Program-made: the position numbers and the translations under genes
Origin: Hevea brasiliensis
Lineage: Eukaryota; Streptophyta; Magnoliopsida; Malpighiales; Euphorbiaceae
NCBI RefSeq assembly: GCF_030052815.1
Contig: NC_079498.1
Location: 85,298,992 to 85,362,991, forward strand
Reading direction: 5' to 3'
Length of the DNA stretch: 64,000 bases
Notes under the pieces: model-generated
What the model was told of the DNA's origin: nothing
What the model saw: the letters and a program-made list of their open reading frames with translations, nothing else
The model's database searches: none
Shown: positions 20,032 to 31,204 of the stretch, in pieces
How positions within the stretch are numbered: the first letter of the stretch is position 1
Layout of the letters: every line of letters begins with the position of its first letter

Positions 20032-23000
20032 TGTAACACCCTCCCGATAACTACTCCGTACATCCTGCTGTTCCGGTGACCAGTGTCGGTCCGGACAGCT
20101 AGAATATCCGGAAAAATATTTAAACTAAAGTGAGGGACCATAATTAACTCAAATATTAATAAGAAAAATTTGGTAAAAATTTTAGAAATAAAATACAATC
20201 AAGTTAAACGAACCGGTGCCCTAGCGATGGGTAACCAGAGGGAAGTTGTGGTTCTCGCAATGAGGAGCCCTAGACCCAGGGAAAAAATTATAAAATAATT
20301 TATGGGACTCCAGAGAAGGGTTATTGAGGTTCCCATGGCATTAGAATGCCAAGAAAATACCTAGAAAAAATTTTCAATCGGTACAGACAATTTTGACCCG
20401 TTAAGCCAAACGGAGGGCATTTTGGTCATTTCGCCTTCGGAGGTGATTTTTGGCCGACTTGTCCAGTTGAGTAAATAATTAATATGGCATAAAATATGAA
20501 CAAACATTACTAAAAATTAAAGTGAAAATGAGTAGAGAAGAAGAGAAAAGAAAAATGAGAATAAATGTCAATTTTGACATCACATGATGTCATCTAAGAG
20601 TTTCCCACCAATCACATTTAACCAACCATTTACTTAACTAATAAAAGAGACAAACAAAGACTAAAAAAATTTAAAAATCAAACAGCCATCTCCCTCCTCC
20701 CCAAACCAGCCGAAACTCATGGTTTGCCCTAACCCTCCATTAACACACCATCAAGTTCCATTTCCTCTTCATTTCACCCTAAAACCCTAGAGACCTTTCA
20801 CTAAAATTTGTCCTTGCATCTTGCAAAACCTTTTGGCAGCCAAGAAGAAGAAAGAAAGTGAAGTTTGGGGCTTGGAAAAATCTGCCTACAAGAGGTTAGT
20901 GCATATTTATACATAAACCTCTTTTAATCCATGATAGTGACTTGAAATAGGTGAGATTTTGTAACTTAAATGAATAAAAGTTGAGTGTATGCACCCCATG
21001 GATTTCGGCTGCCCTAAAGAAGGAATAGAATTGGGTGTTTTTGATTGACTTGGAATGAACTACAAATCAAGTTTAAAGTATATAAACAAAAGGATATTGA
21101 TTTAGTTAGTTAACTAGGGTAGTTTGTACAAAACTATGAATTTGAGCTAAGGTTTAGGAGAGAAAATTTGACTTGGCTTATGAAATTGTTAAAGAACACT
21201 CTAATGGTCAATTAGTGACCATTTGAGGTAAATTGACCATAAATTGGACTGAAATATAGCATGGCAAAGTGAATGAGTATGCTGCCCAATGAGGGCAGCA
21301 GGGTGACTGAGATTTTAGTCAACTTGGACGCCATATCTTTGGTTGTGTTAGTCCAATTGTTGTTTGGCCAATTGGACATGAAACTAGGCTTATAATGGCA
21401 CATTTTTGTTGAAGAAACCATGCCCAAAAGACCAAAGCAAGAGGACCAAAAGTTGGCCCCAATCCGGATACCCTGCAACAGCACCTGCAGAAATGACCAA
21501 ATGAACAGTAACTGTTCATTTGGCCATAACTTACTGTAGATATGGTCAATTGACCTGAAATTTTTACAACAACAATTTAAGACATAGACAAACAACTTTC
21601 ATGAAGAAATCTACCCCAAATTATGGCCAGAACCTATTCAAATATGCAATCACATTCACTGTTCATGGTACTATAGATTTGGTAATTCTGCAGTTTTGGA
21701 AATCTGGCCAGCTGTGGTTTTTGGGCCATATCTGGAGCTACAAAACTCCAAATGGAGTGATTCAAAAAAGGAAATTCAACTAGAAAAAATAAGGAACAAC
21801 TTTCATGTTTACCATTTCCTCAAATTCCCACTGTAACAGTGCTCAATAAAACAGTAAAATCAGGCTTCAAAATCTGAAAATTCTGCTTCCCTTGGTTTAA
21901 ACTTTGAAATGGTATAAATGCTTAATGCCAACAAGTTTCGAATGCCAAATGTGGTATGTTGGGAGTTCCAAAGTCAATGTATATATTTTCTATCCAAAAG
22001 TCAACATTTTTATTGACCAATGAGGTGAATAGTGACACCAAAAAAAAATTGAAATTCATAAATTGAAGAATTTAAAAGTTTCAAATGCCCTAGTATGCCT
22101 AACAAGATTGGTTTGGATAGTTTGGCATGCCAATAGGGTTCATTAGCGATCGCACATGGCAATATGCCGTTCTGTGATTTTATGGCTTTTAGCCATTCCG
22201 ACCTTGTATTGAGGTTTGGCCTTGTGCCTGATGTATTTACAGCTTGTTAGCTGTTCTGTTGCACACCGGGAGATGCATATGTGACCGATGGTGTGACGGC
22301 CCGAGGTACTAGATACCCAGTGCCAATTTACCCGTTATCCAGTCCAGTCGTCTAGTGTAGGTTACTTGGGGCAACCAAATGAATAAAAGTGGACAATGTA
22401 AATGATATACAAATACCAAACAAATATAACATGTACATTCACTACATATTTATTTTCTTGCTATTTCCTTTATTTTATTATTGCACCACTAAGCATTATT
22501 GCTTAGCGCGTTGCTTTTGCCACGCGTAGGTTCTGGAGATACAGATCGTGAGCCCAGTAGACCGCAGACTGGGTGAGCCCATCCTGTAGTTCTGCATAGT
22601 GTCCGTGTCACCTCAACTTCTGCAGTGCATTGGTAGGACACTAGGTGTCATTTTGATATTTTGTAACTAAATTTTTATTTTCTCATATGTATTTAGAATT
22701 ATGTAATGTATTTTGAAGTTCATGTAAATTATGAAAATTGTATTTTTGAATGGAAAAGTAAATATCTATCTATGACTTGGATATGTATGGAAGTAAATTG
22801 AGTATTTATCTGTTGCTTATATATGAATACCCTGAGAAATGAGATTGGAAAATGTTGAGATTTTGATATTGAGACTTTGTTGATGAATTGAAGCTGGGAT
22901 TGTTTGGAAATTATTTGGAAGTGTTTTTAACAGGTTCCAAAGAACTGTTTTCTCCATTTTTAGCCGGTACCCTGCCGGATTTTCTATAAAATTTTTGGAA

Positions 23001-23162
23001 CCTCAAATAAATTATAATTTCAATAAATGACTTAAATAAACTATATTTCACAAGTTATATTCAAAATTATGATGAAAATTAATTAAGATAAAATAGAGTG
23101 TGCCGGTACACCGTGTGACATAGCTTGCTCGGCTACACTGTAGACGGGTAAGGGGTGTCACA
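20032..23162 (+). mobile_element. Right Tekay LTR, 3.13 kb
   Basis: TGTAACACCC start preceded by the polypurine tract AGAGGGGAAGAGT (20019-20031) and GGGTGTCACA end. It carries 102 bp (about 22993-23094) absent from the central LTR. It lacks a 14 bp direct-repeat unit found at about 15009-15022 of the central LTR. No genes are seen in it. Confidence 0.9.
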
Positions 23163-24261
23163 GGTAAAATTCAGTTCGGTATCCTCTGTCCAGTCACGAG
23201 GTACCAAGGAGTTAAAAGAAGCCTTATTCCGATCCCCAGCATCTTTGAAGGCCCGAACCCTTAGTCTTATGCTCTCATGATGTGTAGCTGTAATCAAATT
23301 TCGATAGGTCGAAAAAGTCCTTATCCGACTCCCATTAAAATAAAAGAGATCGGAGGAGAGTTCTTATCCGATTCTCACCTAAAATTTTAATGAATACTTA
23401 AAAGAGATCGGAGGAGAGTTCTTATCCGATTCTTAATCTTAAATTTTAACAAATATTTAAAAGAGATCGGAGGAGAGTTCTTATCCGATTCTCAATCCTA
23501 AATTTTAACAAATTTTAACCTAAAAGAGATCGGAGGAGAGTTCTTATCCGATTCTTAATCCTAAATTTTAACAAATATTTAAAAGAGATCGGAGGAGAGT
23601 TCTTATCCGATTCTCAATCCAAAATTTTAATAAATATTTAAAAAGAGATCGGAGGAGAGTTCTTATCCGATTCTCAATCCTAAATTTTAACAAATATTTA
23701 AAAGAGGTCGGAGGAGAGTTCTCATCCAGTTCTCAATCCAAAAATTCTAATTTTAACCTAAAAGAGATAGGAGGAGAGTTCTTATCTGATCTCCAATCGA
23801 AATTTTAATCTAAAAGAGATCGGAGGAGAGTTCTTATCCGATTCTCAAATTGAATTCTAACAAATATGCAAAATGACCCCTTAAACAGAACTGATATGCA
23901 ACAGTAACTCACTAAGGATCGACTCATTTATTTATGTATCTGGGTAACCCGAATTGGTGAAAAATCAAATATTCCTTTTTACCAAGAGGATTAACATCTC
24001 CGTTCGAACCTCCTAACTATCAATTCTAGTTTATAAAGAGCTTGAAGTTAAATCTGCTTACCCTCATTGAGGGACGAGGTGGGGTGCCTAACACCTTCCC
24101 CACCCGTTTACAGACCCCGAACCTAGAATCTCTGTATTTGAAGTGGTTTCATTTATTTTTACAAATGGTTTTCTTTAATTTCCCTCAATATTAAAGTGGC
24201 GACTTCTCACTCTTTCCCACTTGGTGAGGGCTGCTCAGCGACCGCAAAACCCCTTGCGACA
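23163..24261 (+). mobile_element. 3' part of a second Tat LTR
   Basis: It follows the Tekay LTR directly and ends in CGACCGCAAAACCCCTTGCGACA, which matches the end of the Tat LTR at 8424-8449. The pre-terminal part (about 24060-24240), with CACCCGTTTACAGACCCCGA, is typical of LTR R/U5 sequence. It has no counterpart in the 2.56 kb LTR apart from the last 30 bp, so this is a different subfamily or a longer version. The Tekay insertion removed or displaced its left part. Confidence 0.65.
23340..23860 (+). repeat. Tandem array of about nine 53-61 bp units in the Tat LTR
   Basis: Units begin AAAGAGATCGGAGGAGAGTT and continue CTTATCCGATTCTCAATC, then an AT-rich tail. Copies start near 23343, 23401, 23462, 23524, 23583, 23643, 23702, 23761 and 23815. 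GATCGG at the start and TCCGAT inside each unit give near-inverted repeats within a unit. Confidence 0.85.
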
Positions 24262-24265
24262 ATGA

Positions 24266-24277
24266 TGGTATCACAAC
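24266..24277 (+). promoter_or_regulatory. Possible primer-binding site of the second Tat element
   Basis: TGGTATCACAAC lies four bases after the LTR end and shares its first eight bases with the tRNA-Met-type site. An alternative is that the LTR ends earlier and TGGCGACTTC at 24199 is an arginine-tRNA-type site like that of Ogre; the 30 bp shared with the LTR end at 8449 favours the first reading. Confidence 0.4.
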
Positions 24278-24987
24278 ATAATAACATGCATTAAAAAAGG
24301 ATAAATCAAATTAACCCTATTTCCATAAGAGTTGGACATGGCTAAGCATTTATGAAGCTTGGATTCTATCTAATGCAACATTACGGATATGATGAGCTAT
24401 TCCCTTTAGAAGACGTCAGGAGTTTTACCTGAAAAAGGCTCTGACAATGACGAGATAAGTGAACCAAATGGGGCCAAGATCTATTGGGTTGATTTTTGTA
24501 GGTAACGAGTTAGAGTATTTTCAGAGGAAGCAAGCTATTTGATACTGATACTGCAATAAGGATTCTTTAGAAAAACTGACATTTCTAAAGCCTCCTATAT
24601 TGTTTCAATTCTTTTTATCGGCTAAAAGGACCCCTTCCACAATGGAAATTTTGGGTATTTATAGGGAACAGTGGCTTTAAAATGGAGGGTCAGGATTCAA
24701 GAGGGAAAAGATGAAGGGTCTGGATTTAGAAGGATAAAATCCAAAGGCCGGGAATTAAAGGGGATCAAAATTAAGGGTAGAGATTTAGCTCTGGATTCTT
24801 TTGTGCTTTCCTCTCTAATCCAACGATTAGGAATTCTGCCTTACAGAATGGATCAAAAGGCTGGGCATGAAAGGTGCTAAATCTATTTGCTACTTTTAGT
24901 CGAATGGCCCGAAATTGATCCTTACAAATGAGATTAAAAGTGCAGATTGGAGCATACCAAATTACTTTAACTACCTCAGATCAAATG
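24278..24987 (+). other. Unassigned leader region between Tat LTR and copia element
   Basis: No domain is recognised. A 69-codon frame at 24671-24880 is basic and of repetitive composition, and I do not regard it as a gene. Sequence just left of the copia insertion (about 24920-24987) resembles sequence just right of it (about 38295-38360), suggesting a local imperfect repeat of about 70 bp at the insertion site. Confidence 0.4.
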
Positions 24988-27402
24988 TGTTGGACCTAGG
25001 TGTCTTAACCCATGTTTTCAAGATAATAAGTAATTAGTGTGCTACTAATATACTTTGGAAGTGTTTGTGTTGAGTTTGTAGGCCCTATATTCAAAATTGC
25101 CAAATTGCTTCAAATCAAAGTTAAGGAATAGCAACATAAGAAAGCAAAAATTTATGGAAACTTACAATATAACTTTTATTTATTTTATATCTTGTAAATC
25201 TTATTTTATTAATTATGTTGGCTCAAGTCTAGGTGGTACTAAGAATATCTTGTTCAACTTAGTTTTCACCTAATTTTTTATCAAGGGAAAATTAAATAAA
25301 ATTTTCAAAAATGAAAAAATAATTTTGAAAAGTATTTTAGTTGCAAAACATATTGAATTAGCTTTCTAATGGTTCAAATGGATCAAAAATCTGAGTTCAG
25401 ATAAAAAAGTTATGAGTTTTTTAAACTCTTAATTTCTTAGTGTCTTGTAACTTTTTCTTGACCAAGGGGGACTAAAATGAAATTTTCATATTTGAGAAAT
25501 GAAAATTTGTTTTACAAAGTTTTTCATTAAAAATTTTATCAAATTAGCTTTCCAACGGTTCAAACGGTTCGAAAATCCGAGTTCCGGTCAAAAAGTTATG
25601 CATTTCCGAAGCCTAAGTGCTCGTTTGACACTTGCTGTCCAAAGAAAATTTCGGCAGCCGAAAGTGGGAAGTTCGATAGCCGAAGTTCATTCTTTAAATC
25701 ATGGTTTTTGAGAGTTAAAAGTTATTTTGTCCAGAGAGCACTCCGACAGTCAAAAGTGGGAACTTCGATAGCCAAAAGTGACTTTTCAAAAGCTGTTTTT
25801 TGACACTTCAACCTTTGGTAGCCGAAGTAAATAACTCCGGCAACCGAACCTAGGTTTTTGCAACTTGATAAAATAGAGCTTTAGGTGGTTGAATGGCTAG
25901 TTTTGTATTTAATGCACCCCCAATGGCTATTTTCTTGCAAAAACTATAAATAGGCACCATTTATGACTGGAAACAAGTTTAGAAAACAACAATCTTTTGG
26001 AAGAACCACAGAGGAAAGTGTAGATTACTAACGGGTGGATGTTTCAAATGTGGGTCCATAGAGCATTTTTTTGAGAGATTGCCCATGGAGGAGTGCTCCC
26101 ATAGCTCCACCACAGACTCAAAAGTCTGCCCCGACAGTACAGAGGGGTAGAAGACCGATGAGATCAGAGGTAGCTGGTATATCACAGAGAGCTTCTAAGA
26201 CTATAGAACACCCCGAGGCTGAAGTAGCATCCCGCATGTACGCTATGGCTCGAGAGGAGCCAAATTCGGTAGATGTTATCAGAGGTACATTTCCTAATTA
26301 TAATACCTTTAAGTATGTATTGATAGACCCTAACTATGTTCACCCCTATATATGCATTGTACCTCCTGTTGAAAGAGGATACCGATAGATGGGTCAGAAG
26401 ATGACATACTTGTCACTAACCCTTTAGGTCACCAGGTGATTGTAGATTATCAACCAAAAAGGATCGTGTTAAAGATAATAGATGGAAATGAGAAGGAGGC
26501 TGTATATGAAATGAAAGAAGATGAGTACAGAACTGGTTGAAAAAAAAAAAAAGAGTTAGTTTATTGGAATATACCGTAGTAACTATGTAATGCTCTTGAT
26601 ATTTGTGCTGTAAGCTGCAGATTACAGTACCAACATGGGACTATTGTGTAGAGCTACGTATTTTCAATAGTAAATCAATACAAATATTATTTTTTATAAT
26701 AAGGAATAATAATACATAATAAAAAAAAAAAAATTAAAGTATTATAACACAAAAAGGTGAAAAGACAAGGAGATAGCCGTCCCTCGATTAATTACACTGT
26801 GTAAATTTCGAGGACGAAATTTCTATTAGAGGGGAAGAATTGTAACACCCTAGGCAAATCCCACATTGACAAAACACGGGAAAGATGCTGGGTTTATAAG
26901 TTGATGGTTCGTTACCCCTATTGATGCGTTTTAAAAACCGTGAGGGCTTTGGCCCAAAGCGGACAATATCACTAGTGGGCCGGGCCATTACAATAGAACT
27001 TGAGCTACCATAGTTAATATTGAGAACTTGATATTTGAGTTGTAAATTCATTGTTCTAAGAGTTCCTTTAAAGTTGTTATGAGCAGTTATTGTAATTTTG
27101 AGTGTGATAGAGCTTTAAATAGCTCTTGAGTGTAAAGGGATTTGTAAAAGAGCAAGGCTTTGCTCTTATGGTGATTGTTAGGGGTTTATTCTTCACCTAA
27201 AGAAGAATTTTAGTGGAGTTAACTCTGAAGGAGGGCCTTAAGAAGAGGACGTAGGCTTGGGATAACCGAACCTCTATAAATCTCTTGTGTTATCATTCTT
27301 CCTATTCTCTTCTTTGTGTTTAAATTTCTTTTAATCTTTAATTTTGCAATTAGAACACAATTCAACCCACCCCCCCAGCGTGGGTTGGGATAAGGGATAA
27401 CA
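24988..27402 (+). mobile_element. 5' LTR of the SIRE-like element, interrupted
   Basis: It starts TGTTGGACCTAGGTG and ends GGGATAACA. Compared with the 3' LTR it contains foreign DNA at about 26000-26994 in place of about 40 bp. U3 contains several imperfect copies of the 13 bp palindrome TTCGGCAGCCGAA (from 25650). A TATA-like CTATAAATAGGCACC lies at 25945-25959. Confidence 0.85.
26000..26994 (+). mobile_element. Chimeric chromovirus fragment inside the copia LTR: gag knuckle, protease start, small LTR
   Basis: Left part: a Tekay-like gag zinc knuckle (CFKCGSIEH, about 26046-26072), a linker and a decayed protease start (DPNYVHPYI near 26326). It then jumps to the 3' end of a chromovirus internal region (CGAGGACGAAATTTC near 26808, polypurine GAGGGGAAGAAT) and a small LTR of 152 bp, 26841-26992, TGTAACACCC to GGCCATTACA. 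RT and integrase are absent, so the source was a non-autonomous or internally deleted element. No 5' LTR is found. Confidence 0.65.
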
Positions 27403-27404
27403 AG

Positions 27405-27416
27405 TGGTATCCAAGC
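27405..27416 (+). promoter_or_regulatory. Primer-binding site of the SIRE-like element
   Basis: TGGTATCCAAGC lies two bases after the LTR end; it differs from the tRNA-Met-type TGGTATCAGAGC at two positions. Confidence 0.65.
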
Positions 27417-27460
27417 AAGTGTCCCATCTATAAGATTTAATCATCTTAGAGTAAAGATCA

Positions 27461-29344
27461 ATGGCAACTCTCATTACACAAGAAGGTCAATCAGTGGTAA
27501 GACCTCCTTTCATTGATGGTAATGACTTCTTATATTGAAAAAATAGGATGTATTATTTCCTTAAATCAGAATGGGTTGACTTGTGGGATGTTGTAGAAAA
27601 TGGGCAATTCACCCCAACTAAAATTGTTAATGGTGTGCATGTAGCTAAGCCTAAGGGTGAATGGAGTGAGCAAGAGAAAAGAAGAGTGGCTTTAAATGAT
27701 AAGGCTATTCATGTTCTATTTTGTGCATTAAGTAGAAGTGAATATAATAAAGTGTGCATGAAGTTTTCTACAAAAGAAATTTGGGATGCTTTAGTAGTTA
27801 CTCATGAGGGTACTAGTCAAGTAAAGGAGAATAAGATGGATTCCCTTATCTACCAATACGAATTGTTCAAGTTGAAGTCGAATGAAACCATAAGTGAAAT
27901 GTATTATAGATTTGTGGAGATTATAGGAGGAATTAAATCTCTTGGGAAGACATTCACAAATGAGGAGCTGGTAAAGAAGATTTTAAGAAGTCTTCCTAAG
28001 AAGTGGCTACCTAAAGTAACTTCACTCAAGGATTCCAAGGACTTGAACAAGGTACAACTTGATGAGCTCTTAGGAAATCTCATTGACTATGAGATGACCC
28101 TCAAAAGAGAGCAAGTGGAGGAACCTAAGAAAGCCAAAAAGACCATTGCCTTTAACGTATTTTCTGAAGACTCAAGTGATGAAGATGATGAATTTGATGA
28201 GGAAGAATTGGCTCTAATGATGAGGAGAATAAGGAAGATGCTATTCCAAAATAAGAAGTTCATTCCAAAGAGGAACTTCAAGAAGGACAAGGGAGAAAGT
28301 AGCAAGAGGGATCCTCCCATATGCTTTGAATGCAACAAACCGGGTCACATTAGAACGGATTCTCCCAAATTAAAGAAGCCTTTCAAGAAGTTCAAGAAAA
28401 AGGCAATTAAAGCAACATGGGATGAATCAAGTGACTCCGAAGATGAGGAGATTGGTGATCAAGTTGCCCAAATATGCTTCATGGTAATGGAGGAAAGCTC
28501 CAATGAGGTAACTTTAAATGATGATGTTGTTGAATTTTCTTATGATGAACGAGTTAATGCTTTTAAAGTTATGAATGATGAACTAGAATTAAGTCATAAG
28601 AGAAATAAACTTTTGAAAAGTGAGCTTGCTAGTTTAAGAAAGGAGAATGAGACCTCCTCTAAGGTTGATAGACCTTTGGATAGAGCTTTCATTAGAAAAT
28701 GAGAAGTTGAAAAATGAAATTGTTGAGCTAAAAACTTCTCTTTCCAAATTTGCTAAAGGAAAGGACAAACTTGATGCAATTTTGGACTCTCAAAGGTCTA
28801 CTAGCATCAAGTATGGACTTGGCTATAGTAAATTTGCCCAAGCACCTCCTTCCAAGACCATTTTTGTTAACGCATCTAGTTCTAATGAGCCTAGTTCTCA
28901 AATGCCTAGTCTAAAGTTTTCTAATCCTATAGGACAAGAGCCAAAAAAATCTAATGGTAATGAAACTAGAAAGACTTCATTTCATCAACATGCTCCTAGA
29001 CAAAATGTAAATAGGACATATATATCTAGGAGAGTAGCATCTAAGCTAAACCTTCATAGGAAACATGCTACTATGAGGCATCACACTCACCATGCCTCAT
29101 GCTCACATTCACATAATAGACACAAAAGAATAGTTTCATGAGACCATATTCACACTTTCATGCATATAAACTAAGAATAAGAAGGTTTAGTAGTCATTGT
29201 CACTATTGTGGCAAGTTTGGTCACACCAATTATAGGTGTGCCATTAGGAAAATCCATCTTGGATATGGTAGAATATTTGATTTTAATTATGAAACTACTA
29301 ACCCCCAAGGACCCAAGTACATTTGGGTACCTAAAGTATATTGA
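27461..29344 (+). pseudogene. Copia gag (UBN2-type capsid, zinc knuckles, coiled-coil tail)
   Basis: The start is ATG at 27461 (MATLITQEGQ). TGA replaces the expected tryptophan codon at 27536. Capsid region: WDALVVTHEGTSQVKENK near 27783, then the LRSLP motif near 27988. First zinc knuckle CFECNKPGHIRTDS at 28322-28363 has lost its last cysteine (TGT to TCT). A frameshift follows at about 28690. The tail is rich in K/E/L with heptad-like spacing and contains KYGLGY near 28812. A second knuckle CHYCGKFGHTNYRC lies near 29201-29242 and the KYIWVPK motif near 29318. It would form the virus-like particle of the element. Confidence 0.8.
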
Positions 29345-31199
29345 ATTATCATGTGCAGGTGTGCTTGAAATCCTCAAAGCTTGAAAGAAAGTGGTACTTG
29401 GATAGTGGATATTCAAGACACATGACCAGAAATTCCAATCTCTTCCTTTCACTTGAAAAGAAAGATGAAGGTGGGCAAGTGACTTTTGGTGATAATGGTA
29501 AAGGTAAAATTATGGGAATAGGTAAGGTTGGTAAGGAAAACTCCCCTATTCTTGACAAAGAGCTTTTGGTTGATGGTTTAAAACATAATTTGCTTAGTGT
29601 TAGTCAATTATGTGATAAGGGTTATAGAGTTGTTTTTGAGTCTAAATCTTGCTTTGTGTCTAGGATGAGTGATAACAAAATGTTGTTTATTAGTGAAAGA
29701 ATTGAAAATATATATGTTGTCGATTTGCATGCTTTGTCTAACAAAGATGTCAAGTGCTTTGTTTCTATTAGTAATGACTCTTGGACTTGGCATAGAAGGC
29801 TTCCACATGCTAGCATGGACCTTCTTGCAAACTTGAACAAGGATGAGCTAGTTGATGGGCTACCAAAGATTAAGTTTCAAAAGGATAAAGTTTGTAATGC
29901 ATGCCAAATGGGTAAGCAAGTCAAGAGCTCTTTTAAATCTATTCATAAGGTATCTACTTCTAGACCCCTTCAATTGTTCCATATGGATTTGTTTGGTCCT
30001 ACTAAAGTAACTAGATTAGGTGGTGCATATTATGCCTTAGTTATTGTTGATGACTATTCTAGGTATACTTGGGTTGCATTTCTTGCTCATAAGGATGAAT
30101 GTTTTGATATTTTTGAGAGATTTTCAAAAAGGGCTCAAAATGAAAAGGGTTTTCAAATATCTTTTATTAGGAGTGATCATGATAGAGAATTTGAAAATGA
30201 GAAATTTGATAAGCTTTGTAACTAACTACTTCACTCACAATTTTTCTTCTCCTAGGACTCCCAACAAAATGGTGTTGTTGAGAGAAAAATAGAACTCTTT
30301 TAGACATGGGGACTATGTTAAATGAATATAATTTGCCTACTATTTTGGGCGTAAGATATTAATACAGCTTGTTATGTTTCAAATAGAGTTTTGATTAGAC
30401 CTATTTTAAAGAAAATCCCTTATGAGCTATGGAATGGCAATAAACCTAAAATAGGTTATTTTAGAGTTTTTGGTTGTAAATGCTTCATTTTGAATACCAA
30501 AGATAACTTAGATAAATTTAGCTCCAAAACTTATGAAGGTATCTTTTTGGGGTACTCTACATCTAGTAAAGCATATAGAGTCTTTAATAAGAGAACCTTA
30601 GTTGTTAAGGAGTCAATTCATGTTGTATTTGATGAAGCTAAACCCTTTAGTCCTAGAAAGGATATTTCTTGTGATGATGATGTTGTAGGTAATCTTGATG
30701 AGTTGACTATTGAAGATCTTTAATCTAGTGGAATTCAATATCAACACATGGAAGATCCCTTGAAGGACTTGGGAGTTGATCAAGTTGAGCCTCAAGAGCA
30801 ACAAGGTCAACTAGTTCCATATCAAGAAGTTCAACAAGATCTACCCAAAAATTGTACATTGAAGAAGGATCATCCTAAAGACCTAATCATTGGTGATACA
30901 TTAAAAGGGGTAACAACTAGATCCTCTCTTAGAAATATATGTAAATCATTTCTCAAATAGAACCTAGGAGCATAGATGAGGCCATTAATGATGAGAGTTA
31001 GGTATTTGCAATGCAAGAGGAGCTCAATTAGTTTGAAAGGAATAAGGCTTGGACCTTAGTTCCTAGGTTAAAGGACCATCCATCCATAGGAACCAAATGA
31101 GTGTCTAGAAACAAATCAGATGACGATGGAAACATAACTAGGAATAAAGCTAGGTTAGTAGCCAAAGGCTATAACCAAGAGGAGGGCATTGACTATGAT
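29345..31199 (+). pseudogene. Copia pol part 1: protease, integrase, start of RT
   Basis: Protease: WYLDSGYSRHMT near 29392 with the catalytic DSG. Pre-integrase zinc finger: WHRRLPHAS near 29788 and CNACQMGK near 29893. Integrase core: HMDLFGP near 29980, VDDYSRYTW near 30046, SDHDREFENE near 30173. The frame stops at 30223 and resumes after indels; the domain end with YELWNGNKP is at about 30420. A linker with DLIIGD (about 30883) and the RT N-terminus (about 31040-31199, with KARLVAKGYNQEEGIDYDE) follow with several stops. The frame is then cut by a solo LTR. Confidence 0.85.
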
Positions 31200-31204
31200 G
31201 AAAC

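Larger units (their letters stand above)
12207..23162 (+). mobile_element. Right Tekay/Del-type chromovirus, full length (10.96 kb)
   Basis: Two LTRs (12207-15243 and 20032-23162), primer-binding site, gag, pol with chromodomain and polypurine tract are all present, so it is structurally complete though coding-defective. The right flank (GGTAA...) is Tat LTR sequence. A target duplication cannot be tested because the left LTR is joined to another element copy. Confidence 0.9.
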
